Below are positions 38,130 to 46,543 of a stretch of DNA of 64,000 bases, one piece after another. Source of the stretch: Rhizobiales bacterium Ga0077525 (lineage in GTDB: Bacteria > Pseudomonadota > Alphaproteobacteria > Rhizobiales > Xanthobacteraceae). The notes under the pieces were generated by a model. The model was not told the DNA's origin and did no database searches. It saw only the letters and a program-made list of their open reading frames with translations. The stretch covers positions 1 to 64,000 of the forward strand of contig LNDS01000035.1 in the NCBI GenBank assembly GCA_001464835.1. The letters are read 5' to 3'. Positions within the stretch are counted from its first letter, which is position 1. Each line of letters opens with the position of its first letter. A program made the translations under genes and the position numbers.

Positions 38130-38770
38130 GCGCGCCCGACCTCAGCGCCGACAAGGCCAAGGCGCTCAAGCTGACGCCTGTTTCACGTGAAACACTGGGA
38201 CGTCTCGAAACATACGTCGACCTGCTGTTGAAATGGCAGCAGAAAACCAATCTGATCGCACCGTCGACCATTCCAAACGTTTGGACGCGTCACGTCGCCG
38301 ACTCGTTGCAGCTGCTCGATCTCGTCCAGGACGTCCGCACCTGGGTCGATTTCGGCTCGGGCGGCGGATTTCCGGCCATCCCGATTGCTTGCGCGCTGGC
38401 CGACAAACCCGGCGTGCAAGTCCACCTGGTCGAAAGCAACGGCAAAAAAGCCGCCTTCCTGCGCGAATCCATCCGCGTCACTGGAGCGCCGGCGCAAGTG
38501 CATTCGGAGCGGGTCGAGAAATATACCCAGACGCCTGTGAACAGCGTGGACGTCGTGTCCGCACGCGCGCTCGCCCCATTGAAAGTGCTGTGCGATCAGG
38601 CGTTTCCTCTGATCGAGCGGGGGGCCATTGGCCTATTCCCCAAAGGACTAGATGTAGCGGCGGAATTGACCGAAGCCGCTAAATATTGGAATATCGAAGC
38701 CACGACCGTGGCCAGCAAGATCAGCCCGGAAGGCTGCATTGTGATCGTCAAGGCTCTTAAGCCCAAGTAA
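38126..38770 (+). CDS. rsmG: 16S rRNA (guanine527-N7)-methyltransferase
   Basis: RsmG methylates G527 of 16S rRNA using SAM. The 214-residue protein has [20 protein letters not shown], the SAM motif [14 protein letters not shown] and [10 protein letters not shown]. The start is GTG 38126, overlapping the mnmG stop (GTGA). A perfect parS site lies inside its 5' part, encoding the residues VSRETL, a layout also common elsewhere because the site tolerates coding. Confidence 0.94.
   Translation: MSAPDLSADKAKALKLTPVSRETLGRLETYVDLLLKWQQKTNLIAPSTIPNVWTRHVADSLQLLDLVQDVRTWVDFGSGGGFPAIPIACALADKPGVQVHLVESNGKKAAFLRESIRVTGAPAQVHSERVEKYTQTPVNSVDVVSARALAPLKVLCDQAFPLIERGAIGLFPKGLDVAAELTEAAKYWNIEATTVASKISPEGCIVIVKALKPK
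38179..38194. promoter_or_regulatory. parS: parS centromere site 2, inside rsmG
   Basis: TGTTTCACGTGAAACA again, identical to site 1, at codons 18-23 of rsmG. The two sites are 1,992 bp apart, both upstream of parA. Confidence 0.92.
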
Positions 38771-38808
38771 GCCTTTGCGATCATTAACAAATATCGGATA
38801 CTCAGCCA

Positions 38809-39705
38809 ATGACCGACACGCCCATTTCGTTCCCGCCCGCCGCCGGTGAGTCTACGGCCGAGCCGCAGGTCATCCCGTTCGCCAAGCCGGCGGTACGCGC
38901 CGACGGCGGCCGGCCGCGCGTGCTGGCCATCGCCAACCAGAAGGGCGGCGTCGGCAAGACCACGACGGCGATCAATCTCGGCACCGCTTTGGCCGCCATC
39001 GGCGAGCACGTTCTGATTGTCGATCTCGACCCGCAGGGCAACGCCTCGACCGGGCTCGGCATCGAGCGCAAGGCGCGCCGTACTTCGACCTACGACGTGC
39101 TGACCGGCCAGGCGCCGATGCGCGACGCGGTGATCCCGACCGGCGTTCCGCAGCTTCACATCGCGCCATCGACCATGGATCTGTCCGGCTTGGAGCTGGA
39201 GATCGGCCAGGACAAGGATCGCGCCTATCGCCTGCGCACCGCGCTCGGCGACATCAACAAGGGTACGCCGGCCTTCGACTTCACTTATGTGCTGGTCGAT
39301 TGCCCGCCGTCGCTCAACCTCATCACCGTCAATGCCATGGCCGCCGCCGATTCGATCCTGGTGCCGTTGCAGTGCGAGTTCTTCGCGCTCGAAGGCCTGT
39401 CGCAATTATTGAAGACCGTCGAGGAAGTGAAGAAGACGCTGAACCCGACTTTGTCGATCCACGGCATCGTTCTGACCATGTACGACTCGCGCAACAACCT
39501 CTCCAACCAGGTTGTCGCCGACGTGCGCCAGTTCATGGGCCGCAAGGTTTACGACACGGTGATCCCGCGCAACGTGCGCATTTCGGAAGCGCCGTCCTAC
39601 GGCAAGCCGGTGCTGGTGTACGATTTGAAGTGCGTCGGCAGCGAAGCCTATTTGCGGTTGGCGACGGAGATCATCCAGCGCGAGAAGGAATTGAAGGCGG
39701 GGTAG
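38809..39705 (+). CDS. parA: Chromosome partitioning ATPase ParA
   Basis: ParA is a deviant-Walker ATPase that binds the nucleoid and moves ParB-parS origin complexes. The 298-residue protein has the deviant Walker A KGGVGKTT (45-52), LIVDLDPQGNAST and the Walker B VLVDCPPSLNLITVNA. It has a polar N-terminal extension of about 35 residues, as in rhizobial homologues. A double-hairpin repeat separates it from parB. Confidence 0.95.
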   Translation: MTDTPISFPPAAGESTAEPQVIPFAKPAVRADGGRPRVLAIANQKGGVGKTTTAINLGTALAAIGEHVLIVDLDPQGNASTGLGIERKARRTSTYDVLTGQAPMRDAVIPTGVPQLHIAPSTMDLSGLELEIGQDKDRAYRLRTALGDINKGTPAFDFTYVLVDCPPSLNLITVNAMAAADSILVPLQCEFFALEGLSQLLKTVEEVKKTLNPTLSIHGIVLTMYDSRNNLSNQVVADVRQFMGRKVYDTVIPRNVRISEAPSYGKPVLVYDLKCVGSEAYLRLATEIIQREKELKAG

Positions 39706-39712
39706 CTGCTGC

Positions 39713-39817
39713 GTCGTCCCCGCGCAGGCGGGGACCCAGTAAACACCAAGCGCAATGATGCGCGGAGCGCCTGACAAATACCGGGGTTACGGGATGCCCG
39801 CCTTCGCGGGCATGACA
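39713..39817. repeat. Double-hairpin intergenic repeat, copy 3 (inverted), between parA and parB
   Basis: TCGTCCCCGCGCAGGCGGGGACCCAGTAA, spacer, and GGGATGCCCGCCTTCGCGGGCATGACA: the reverse orientation of copy 1. It fills most of the 158-bp parA-parB gap and could act as a partial terminator or a mRNA processing site between the two genes. Confidence 0.75.
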
Positions 39818-39863
39818 CCAGAACCATTGGCAGCGACAAAAAGAAACGTCACGAGGTAGAGTA

Positions 39864-40778
39864 ATGGCGACTTCAGGAGCGGCGGCGATGGCGGATCATT
39901 CGCGATTGGGACGGGGGCTTGCTTCGCTCATGGGTGAGGTCGCCGAAGAGGCGCCGACGACTGACACCGCGCGCAAACCGCGCAAGGCGTCGATCGAACA
40001 TCTCGTCGCCAATCCGCGAAATCCGCGCCGCACCTTTACCGAGGCACAGCTCATCGAGTTGGCCGACTCAATCAAGGAACGCGGCATCATTCAGCCGATC
40101 GTCGTGCGGCAATTGCCGGACAACAAGACGTTCGAGATCATCGCCGGCGAACGGCGCTGGCGCGCGGCGCAGCGCGCCGGCCTGCACGAGGTGCCGATCG
40201 CCATTGTCGATGCCACCGATGTGCAATCGCTCGAATTCGCCATCATCGAGAACGTGCAGCGCGCCGACCTCAACCCGATCGAGGAAGCGGCCGGTTACGC
40301 CGCGCTGATGGAGCAGTGCAATCACACCCAGGAACAGGTGGCGCAGATCGTCGGCAAGAGCCGGCCCTATATCGCTAACCTGGTGCGGCTGTTGAAGCTG
40401 CCTGACGCAGTGAAGAAGCTGGTCCGCGACGAAAAATTGTCGGCCGGTCACGCGCGGCTGCTCGTCGGCCATGTCAATGCGCAGATCCTGGCCGAGATGG
40501 CGATCGACGAAGGCTACAGCGTTCGCCAGCTCGAGGAGTGGGTGCGCGAGGACAACGCCAAGCCGGGCGACGCGACGTTCGACAAGCTGACCAAGAAGAG
40601 CCGCGCCAATGACCGCGCGGCGGCGAAGGATGCCGACACGCGCGCAGTGGAAAAGCGGCTGTCAGATGCGCTCGGCCTTGCGGTGGATATCGACCACAAG
40701 GGCGAGGGCGGCACGGTGACGATCAAATACGGCGACCTCGATCAGCTCGATTTGGTGATCAGGAAGCTGGGGGAGTAA
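39864..40778 (+). CDS. parB: Chromosome partitioning protein ParB
   Basis: ParB is a CTP-dependent DNA clamp that loads at parS. The 304-residue protein has an N-terminal ParA-stimulating LGRGLASLMGE, the CTP-binding Box II GERRWRAAQRAG (95-106), an HTH domain (EQVAQIVGKSRPYIANLVRLL) and a C-terminal dimer domain. ATG 39864 has GAGG upstream; ATG 39888 is an alternative. Two parS sites lie 1.7-3.7 kb upstream. Confidence 0.95.
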   Translation: MATSGAAAMADHSRLGRGLASLMGEVAEEAPTTDTARKPRKASIEHLVANPRNPRRTFTEAQLIELADSIKERGIIQPIVVRQLPDNKTFEIIAGERRWRAAQRAGLHEVPIAIVDATDVQSLEFAIIENVQRADLNPIEEAAGYAALMEQCNHTQEQVAQIVGKSRPYIANLVRLLKLPDAVKKLVRDEKLSAGHARLLVGHVNAQILAEMAIDEGYSVRQLEEWVREDNAKPGDATFDKLTKKSRANDRAAAKDADTRAVEKRLSDALGLAVDIDHKGEGGTVTIKYGDLDQLDLVIRKLGE

Positions 40779-40788
40779 TTGCGTCTCT

Positions 40789-40975
40789 TACCCTCTCCCC
40801 AAAGACGAGCGAACGCTCGCCGTTCGGCGAGCTATGTGGGAGAGGGTGCCAAGCGTAGCGAGGCGGGTGAGGGGTCAGCGTACGAAATTGAATCCGACCC
40901 CTCACCCGGCTCGCGTCTCACTGCGTTCGCCGCGATCCACCCTCTCCCACAAGGGAGAGGGTAAGAAGCAGACGG
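40789..40975. repeat. Large imperfect inverted repeat after parB
   Basis: TTACCCTCTCCC...GGGAGAGGGTG...GGGTGAGGGGTC on the left is mirrored by GACCCCTCACCC...CCACCCTCTCCC...GGGAGAGGGTAA on the right, around a center near 40885. Each half also folds on itself. It is two copies of the CCCTCTCCC-type rhizobial repeat, head to head. Confidence 0.65.
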
Positions 40976-41007
40976 AACAGAAACACCACCCGCCGTGTTT
41001 CCTGTCC

Positions 41008-41149
41008 ATGCCAAAAGAACCACACACGATTCCGAAAGAATAAAGACCCGCCACCGCCACCGCAGCCTTTGCCGCCGGAGCCAGGGACAGACATTCCGCT
41101 CACGGATCCGACGCCGCCGGCGCCGACGATGGAAAAGTCAGAATTGTAA
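41008..41149 (+). pseudogene. Possible frameshifted small proline-rich protein
   Basis: ATG 41008 encodes MPKEPHTIPKE and stops at TAA 41041. One base later, in the +1 frame, the sequence continues KDPPPPPQPLPPEPGTDIP and LTDPTPPAPTMEKSEL to TAA 41147-41149. The Pro-Glu-Thr composition on both sides suggests one former 46-residue protein with an extra T at 41041. No good ribosome site is seen. This may be a chance pattern. Confidence 0.3.
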
Positions 41150-41353
41150 AAGTAGAATTTCGTCCGGCTTGAACGAAGTTCGAAGTATGCTCCGGAGTTT
41201 TGACCCGCATTGGAGATTATTGTTTCCCTTTTTCAAAAAGGAAGAGCGTGGGCTCTTCGCCGCCTTGTCGCATCGCCGGCACCGTAAGATACTGTGGCTC
41301 GACCTGCCTTCACCAACAGGCAGACGTGTCGCACGCTGTCTTATGGAGTGCCG

Positions 41354-42094
41354 GTGTCGGATTTCCTGCTTTTGCTGCTTGTCGGTTTTTTCGCGCAACT
41401 TGTAGATGGCGCACTCGGCATGGCATTCGGCGTGTTATCGACGGCGGCGATGCTGACACTCGGCTTTCCGCCGGCGATGGCGAGCGCAGTGGTTCATACC
41501 GCCGAGGTTTTCACCACCGGCGCGTCCGCGGCGTCGCACATTTATCATCGCAACGTCGACTGGCGAATGGTGGCCAAGCTCGGCATTGCCGGCGTTCTCG
41601 GCGCAATTCTCGGCGCCTGGATTTTGTCGAATGTCGATGTGACCGCGGCGCGTCGCTACGTCTACCTCTATCTCCTCGTCATGGGGCTTTACATCCTGTA
41701 CAAATCGGTGCGGATCGCGCCGCCGCGCGTGGCGGCGGCCAGATGGACGGCGCCGCTCGGATTTATCGCGGGGTTTCTCGATGCCAGTGGCGGCGGTGGC
41801 TGGGGACCGATGACGACGTCGACGCTGCTCGGCGCCGGCCATGCGCCACGGCAAACGGTCGGCTCGGTCAATACCAGTGAGTTCTTCGTCACGGTGGCGG
41901 CGGCCACGACGTTCTTTATTGAACTCGGCCTGTCGCCGCTGTCCCATCTCCTGCCGCTGGTTTTGGGCGGGGTGCTGGCGGCGCCGTTCGGCGGCTGGGC
42001 GGTCAAGCGGATTTCGCCGCAACTTCTCATGCGCGGCGTCGGCCTCTTGATCGTGATTCTGTCAATCTCTCAGCTTGTCAGGTTGCTGCGCTAG
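41354..42094 (+). CDS. TauE/SafE family sulfite/anion exporter
   Basis: The 246-residue membrane protein has about eight helices and the family motifs GFFAQLVDGALGMAFGV near the N-terminus and AGFLDASGGGGWGPM in the middle. These proteins move sulfite, sulfonates or similar anions across the inner membrane. GTG 41354 follows GGAG. The longer frame upstream lacks a ribosome site. Its 3' end overlaps the convergent kinase gene by 17 bp. Confidence 0.85.
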   Translation: MSDFLLLLLVGFFAQLVDGALGMAFGVLSTAAMLTLGFPPAMASAVVHTAEVFTTGASAASHIYHRNVDWRMVAKLGIAGVLGAILGAWILSNVDVTAARRYVYLYLLVMGLYILYKSVRIAPPRVAAARWTAPLGFIAGFLDASGGGGWGPMTTSTLLGAGHAPRQTVGSVNTSEFFVTVAAATTFFIELGLSPLSHLLPLVLGGVLAAPFGGWAVKRISPQLLMRGVGLLIVILSISQLVRLLR

Positions 42095-43043
42095 AGCCCA
42101 AGATCACGCGCACGCGGCAGCCGGGTTCGGCCCGCTCCCAGACGATCGTGCCGCCGAGTTGCTGCACCAGCAGCCCGGTCAGCCGCGAGCCGATGCCGCC
42201 TTTCTCGATCGATTCGACGCCGATGCCGTTGTCCTCGACGGTCAACAGGCGCGGCGTCTGATTGCGGAACGTCACTTTCACGGTGCCGATGCGCTCTTCG
42301 GGAAAAGCGTGTTTCACGGCGTTAGTCACCAGCTCGTTGACGATGAGGCCGATCGATTGCGCTTCGCTCGCCGGCAGCGAAACGCTATCAACATCGACAA
42401 CGACCGTGAGGGGCCTGATGCCCTGAACGCTGTCGTTGAAGTGCGCGCACAGCGCGCCGAGATAGTCCTTGATGTCGATGCGGCCTTGTGCGTCGAGTTT
42501 GCCCAGCTGATCGTGCGCGCCGGAAATCGCGCGAATGCGCGACATGGCGTCCTGCAAGGCGGTTCTGGTTTCCTCGCTGACCTTGCCGCGCGCTTGCAAG
42601 GCCAGCACCGAAGTGACCATGGCCAGATCGTTCTTGGTGCGGTGGCGCAATTCCTCCAGCAGCAGGTCCTTCATGCGCTCGGCCTCGACGGCGCGCTCCC
42701 AGGCCTTGCGCAAGCCCTCGCTGACAAAGGCGACGCCAATGGCGATGGCCACGAACACGCCGAGCAAGGGCGCGCCTTCGTCCGGCCAAACCGCGCCGGG
42801 CGTCTTCAGCCAGTAATACATGAAGCCCGCGCTCAGCGCGGTGGCGACAAAGCCGCTCATGTGGTCGAACAGAATCGAGGTCAGAAATACGGCGAAATAG
42901 AAGATAAAATAGCCGTAGGTGTTGGCGTCGCGGTGCAGTTGGCTCACCAGCACCGCGCACAGCACAACGATGATCGTCGTCAAAAAATAGCGCAGTGCAT
43001 ATGAGCCCGGCCGCGGGGGCAGAATACGCAAGAATCTTTCCAT
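42078..43043 (-). CDS. Membrane sensor histidine kinase, HisKA_2 type
   Basis: The 321-residue kinase has four hydrophobic segments (about 19-110) similar to the DUF4118 sensor found in KdpD-like proteins. A HisKA_2 domain (EELRHRTKNDLAM, H134) and an HATPase domain (NELVTNAVKHAF, DNGIG) follow. Such kinases are common in rhizobia and often act in light or general stress signalling. ATG 43043 gives MERFLRIL. No receiver gene is adjacent, so its partner is unknown. Confidence 0.85.
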   Translation of the reverse strand: MERFLRILPPRPGSYALRYFLTTIIVVLCAVLVSQLHRDANTYGYFIFYFAVFLTSILFDHMSGFVATALSAGFMYYWLKTPGAVWPDEGAPLLGVFVAIAIGVAFVSEGLRKAWERAVEAERMKDLLLEELRHRTKNDLAMVTSVLALQARGKVSEETRTALQDAMSRIRAISGAHDQLGKLDAQGRIDIKDYLGALCAHFNDSVQGIRPLTVVVDVDSVSLPASEAQSIGLIVNELVTNAVKHAFPEERIGTVKVTFRNQTPRLLTVEDNGIGVESIEKGGIGSRLTGLLVQQLGGTIVWERAEPGCRVRVILGSSAAT

Positions 43044-43208
43044 GACGGAACTCTCAAAGACGCCGTTGAATGCTGATATCTGGAAGGTGACCCCGGGGCT
43101 TAACCCGCGCGGGGACTGCATGGTTCCGGAATGGTATTTCCGCGAACGCAGAGAACCGCGCCGTCAAAAGCGACGGCGGCGGCGGACATCGGGCAGAGCA
43201 AGGTCGAT

Positions 43209-43655
43209 CTAGTGCGAGATGGTCTTGTTCTTGTCGGCGAACAACGCATCAAGCGTAAAGGCGTTCGGGCAGAATTCGTGAAAATGCGCCGTCGCTGTGC
43301 CGTCGGCCAGTTCATGCGCGCAGCGGCCCTTGTCGCCGCACATGGTGCACAGCCTTTGCAGATCGCGCATCACCAGCGGATCGGTCTCCGAAAGCGCCTT
43401 TGCATCGATGCCCAACGCCAGCAGCATCTTCTGCACCAGGTCGGCCGAGTCGGGGCCCTTTTTTGACAGATCGCGCAATTCGTCCGGCGAGACGCCGAGG
43501 TCCTTAGCGATCTGCATCACCTCGTCGCGGTCGCAGCGCGACAGGCCGGAACCGTGGCCGAGCGAACTGCGGTAATTGTTCACCCAGTCGGCGAAAGAAT
43601 TAAGTACCACTTCCAGAACCGGAAAATGAGCTGGCTGCTGTTCGCGATTGGGCAT
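43209..43655 (-). CDS. DUF6455 family protein
   Basis: The 148-residue cytosolic protein has LSRCDRDEVMQIAKDLGVSP and a C-terminal cysteine cluster (RLCTMCGDKGRCAHEL and FHEFCPNA), the pattern of DUF6455. The four cysteines may bind a metal or iron-sulfur cluster. ATG 43655 has GGAGGG upstream. The upstream frame to 43688 is not needed. It is divergent from a kinase gene that starts 163 bp away. Its function is unknown. Confidence 0.72.
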   Translation of the reverse strand: MPNREQQPAHFPVLEVVLNSFADWVNNYRSSLGHGSGLSRCDRDEVMQIAKDLGVSPDELRDLSKKGPDSADLVQKMLLALGIDAKALSETDPLVMRDLQRLCTMCGDKGRCAHELADGTATAHFHEFCPNAFTLDALFADKNKTISH

Positions 43656-43817
43656 GGTGCCCTCCATCCAGGTCAAGGTGGACGCCATTGCACAGCGTCG
43701 CGGTTCTGCGCGCCTTGCGCTGGATCAAGGAAAGTACCGGACAAAACGCTTGTCGCATGTCAAATTGTGTCAGCAGGAAGGCATTTACCGGATCCTGCCG
43801 GAAACGTGCTACCCACA

Positions 43818-45038
43818 ATGATGGAAAGCGAACAAAGCAAGCCGGTGGTCGAGCAGAAGCCGGACAATTCGTCGCCGACGGACCCTTTCGCGCAGTCCCT
43901 GCACCAGCGCATCCGCCAGCAGGAAATCCTGGCGGAGCTGGGGGTTCTAGCGCTGCAAGGCGCGACTTTCACCGAGCTTCTCGATCAAACCGCGCGGCTG
44001 ACGGCGGAAGGCCTTGGCGCCGATTTCTGCAAGGTCCTGGAATACCAGCCGCACGATAACCGTCTGCTGGTGCGCGCCGGCGTCGGCTGGGACGACGGCG
44101 TGGTCGGCAAGGCCACGGTCGGCGCCGATCTGGAGTCGCCGGCAGGGTATGCGCTGCACACCGGCAAGCCGGTCATCTCCAATCACCTCGAAAACGAGAA
44201 GCGGTTTCGCACATCGGAATTGCTGGTCCAGCACGGCATAAGGCGCGCCATGAATGTCATTCTGCAAGGCGACGGCAAGCCGTTCGGCGTGCTGGAAGTC
44301 GACAGCCGCTCGGAAGGCGAATTCGCCGAGCGCGACATCGCCTTCCTGCAAGGCGCGGCGAATATTCTGGGCATGGCGATCGAGCAGCAGCAGGCGCAGC
44401 GCAAGCTGACGGAAGCGCTCGAGCGCCACGAGATTTTGCTCAAGGAGGTCAACCATCGCGTCAAGAACAGCCTCCAGGTCGTGTCCAGCATGCTGAGCTT
44501 GCAGGCGAAAGCGGTCGGCGATCCGGAGTTGAGCGCGCGCCTGGCCGAAGCGTCGATGCGCATTACAACAGTCGGCCGCGCCTATGATCGGCTCGCCTAC
44601 AAGGCCGATTATGAAATGATGGAGTTGAACGGCTATCTGCGCGAGGTCAGCAAGGACATCATGGCCGCGGTGGCGCCGTCCGAACTTATATTCGAGGCGA
44701 TTGGCGAGATTTCGTTTTCCGCCGACCGCGCCATCCTGGTGGCGCTGATCATCAATGAACTGGCGTCCAACGCCTCGAAGTATGCCTATGACGGCAAAAC
44801 CGGCGGCGCGATCTGGGCCAAGGTCGAGCCAGCGACGGATCGCGGCATTCTGATCACGGTGCGTGACGAAGGCATCGGCATGCCGGCCGGCTTCGATCCG
44901 GCTAAGAGCAAGGGGCTCGGCACCCGGCTGGTGATGGCTTTGGCGAAACAGCTCGACGCCGAATTCGTGGCGCAGCCGGCCGGCATCGGCACCAGCGTCA
45001 CGCTGCGCGTGCCGCTCGAGCGCGTCGCCAATCGCTAA
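43818..45038 (+). CDS. GAF-domain sensor histidine kinase, HisKA_2/HWE type
   Basis: The 406-residue soluble kinase has an N-terminal GAF domain (about 40-185, FTELLDQTARLTAEGLGADF, GKPFGVLEVDSR), a HisKA_2 box LLKEVNHRVKNSLQVVSSML (H213) and an HATPase domain (NELASNASKYAYDG, RDEGIGMP). ATG 43818 or 43821 starts it. This is the second HisKA_2 kinase within 3 kb. The signal is unknown, and a tetrapyrrole chromophore is not supported by any visible cysteine. Confidence 0.85.
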   Translation: MMESEQSKPVVEQKPDNSSPTDPFAQSLHQRIRQQEILAELGVLALQGATFTELLDQTARLTAEGLGADFCKVLEYQPHDNRLLVRAGVGWDDGVVGKATVGADLESPAGYALHTGKPVISNHLENEKRFRTSELLVQHGIRRAMNVILQGDGKPFGVLEVDSRSEGEFAERDIAFLQGAANILGMAIEQQQAQRKLTEALERHEILLKEVNHRVKNSLQVVSSMLSLQAKAVGDPELSARLAEASMRITTVGRAYDRLAYKADYEMMELNGYLREVSKDIMAAVAPSELIFEAIGEISFSADRAILVALIINELASNASKYAYDGKTGGAIWAKVEPATDRGILITVRDEGIGMPAGFDPAKSKGLGTRLVMALAKQLDAEFVAQPAGIGTSVTLRVPLERVANR

Positions 45039-45041
45039 GGT

Positions 45042-45440
45042 CTATGTCCGCCGCGATTTCGCTTTTGGCGCCGGCTTCAGAAAGGCCGCGCACAGGCCGG
45101 GGTCGAACTCGCGATAGTCGTTGGTGATCTCGACGCCCTTGGCGATGTTGCGCGCAGCGATGGTATAGCCGCCCTTCAGGTAGGTGTTCGGTCTGTCCGA
45201 GTGATTGATGTAGTGGTCGTTATCGACCGTGAACAGGATTTCGCCGTCGACGCGGTAGGCGTAGTCCTTGAGGTAGTCGCGCGCCGGCTTTGGCAGTTTG
45301 GCGAATTGCTTGGGCGTGAAGCAGCGGTCGAAGCCTTCGACGAAACGCCAGATCTTGGTGCCTTTGCGGATGTTCTCGGCGGCGAAAACGCCGAGGCCGT
45401 GAATCGGGCTGCGATCGAGATAGGTTTTGACCAGAAGCAT
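45042..45440 (-). CDS. SET-domain protein
   Basis: The 132-residue protein has the SET lysine-methyltransferase core: SPIHGLGVFAAENIRKGTKI, DNDHYINHSDRPNTYL (the NHS motif) and ITNDYREFD. ATG 45440 gives MLLVKTYLDRSP. In-frame upstream sequence to 45479 is weaker. Bacterial small SET proteins exist but few have known substrates. It converges on the GAF kinase with a 3-bp gap. Confidence 0.82.
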   Translation of the reverse strand: MLLVKTYLDRSPIHGLGVFAAENIRKGTKIWRFVEGFDRCFTPKQFAKLPKPARDYLKDYAYRVDGEILFTVDNDHYINHSDRPNTYLKGGYTIAARNIAKGVEITNDYREFDPGLCAAFLKPAPKAKSRRT

Positions 45441-45589
45441 GGCGCTGCTTTTTTCGATGGGGCGTTTTGCCGGGCCCAAATCGATATCAAATCGGCCACC
45501 GGCGCGGGAGAGGGGAAAGCGGCCCGGCGCATGGCTTTCCCCAGCGGCGCGGCGTAAGGCTGTCGGGCAACCACGCTTAAGGAGTGACC

Positions 45590-45733
45590 ATGCAGTCGGC
45601 GCCGAAGAAAAAGCAAAAGTGCAAGAACTGCGAGGGCAAGGGCTTGCTCAAGGTCGGCGACAAGAAGGTGAAGTGCCAGCGCTGCGGCGGCACCGGCTTC
45701 AAACCTGGCTCGGCGGCCTCATCCGGACGCTGA
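45590..45733 (+). CDS. DnaJ-type zinc-finger microprotein, 47 aa
   Basis: ATG 45590 is preceded by AAGGAG with good spacing. The 47-residue product has a pair of cysteine motifs CKNCEGKG and CQRCGGTGF, half of a DnaJ cysteine-rich domain, within a Lys-rich chain. It would bind one zinc ion. Free-standing proteins of this type occur in rhizobia, and their role is unknown, perhaps RNA or chaperone related. It is easy to overlook because it is short. Confidence 0.72.
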   Translation: MQSAPKKKQKCKNCEGKGLLKVGDKKVKCQRCGGTGFKPGSAASSGR

Positions 45734-45805
45734 CGCCCGCCGGCCGCTGGAACTTTCGTGTGCGGGGGCCGTTGGTCCGGTTCACGATACATGAAAGGGC
45801 CTATT

Positions 45806-46018
45806 ATGCCCGCGACCTGGAAAATGTCCGAGCTTGTGCAGAGTCTATGGGCTAGCGTGTCAGGGTCTCAGCCGAAGAAGGCCGTGCCTGAGGTGATCGT
45901 GCACGATCCGGAAGCCAAGCTGCCGCACGACCTTGACGATCCGTTCTTCGATCGCGGCGTTCAGTCGCGTATGGCCGACGTCATCGCCCATTCAGCCCAT
46001 TCGGCGGACAAGAAATAA
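45806..46018 (+). CDS. Small hypothetical protein, 70 aa
   Basis: ATG 45806 follows AAGGG at a suitable distance and starts MPATWKMSELVQSLWAS. The middle is acidic (HDPEAKLPHDLDDPFFD) and the end is His/Ala-rich (VIAHSAHSADKK). No family was recognised. It follows the zinc-finger microprotein by 72 bp on the same strand. Confidence 0.6.
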   Translation: MPATWKMSELVQSLWASVSGSQPKKAVPEVIVHDPEAKLPHDLDDPFFDRGVQSRMADVIAHSAHSADKK

Positions 46019-46034
46019 TCACCCAGCAAAGAAC

Positions 46035-46304
46035 TCAGGAGCCGAGCCGGCGCCGATTGGCCCGTACCGCACGGCGGTACGGCGCGTAGGCTTTGGTTGC
46101 CGCTTTCTGCAAGTTGCCGCCGGTGGCCAGCGCCGCGAACATGGCGCCTTGGGCTTCGGCGAAGGCCGCCATTTTCTCGGAAACCATCTTGGTGGCTTCG
46201 GTCGTCGCCTGCGGCCCGCCATTGGCGATGCGCATCATGCGAAGGGCGATGACACTGTTGCTGTCGGATGCAAACCGCGCCGCCTCGAACCAAGCATTCA
46301 TCAT
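46035..46304 (-). CDS. Small helical protein, 89 aa
   Basis: ATG 46304 starts MMNAWFEAARFASDSNSVIA, followed by LRMMRIANGGPQATTEATKM and a helix with KMAAFAEAQGAMFAALATGG. This WxxxxxxxxxxxxVIALRM...GG..A..E...MV.EK pattern resembles a rhizobial family of phasin-like small helical proteins, which has no known function. The C-terminus is basic (YRRAVRANRRRLGS). It converges on the previous gene. Confidence 0.62.
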   Translation of the reverse strand: MMNAWFEAARFASDSNSVIALRMMRIANGGPQATTEATKMVSEKMAAFAEAQGAMFAALATGGNLQKAATKAYAPYRRAVRANRRRLGS

Positions 46305-46543
46305 GTTGAACAAGGGGCATCCCTCACATTGGCCGGCGAAGCAACAACGCGGCTGCCGCTGCAACGTTCCGGCAGTCCATTTGCCACACTACGCCTTCAA
46401 CATCTAAGGACCCGGGACGTCCAACGCAACGCGCCGGCGGTTGTGCGGCATGATACTTAAGTTTGCCGCGCGGCAGGGCTGGATACGGTTTGGCTCCGAC
46501 GGTACAAAGGCCGAAGGTCAAAAAACAGTTCTGGAGGAAGCAA

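Larger units (their letters stand above)
40779..41353. other. Gene-poor stretch between parB and tauE
   Basis: The 575 bp hold a 187-bp imperfect palindrome (40789-40975) and a Pro-rich reading stretch (41042-41146) that may be a broken small gene. Past 41150 only a CCCTTTTTCAAAAAGG palindrome near 41230 stands out. No convincing intact gene was found. Confidence 0.5.

Noticed and set aside
42303-42325. Third parS-like half site TGTTTCACGGCG
   Set aside because: Only the left half matches, with no palindrome, and it lies inside a kinase gene.
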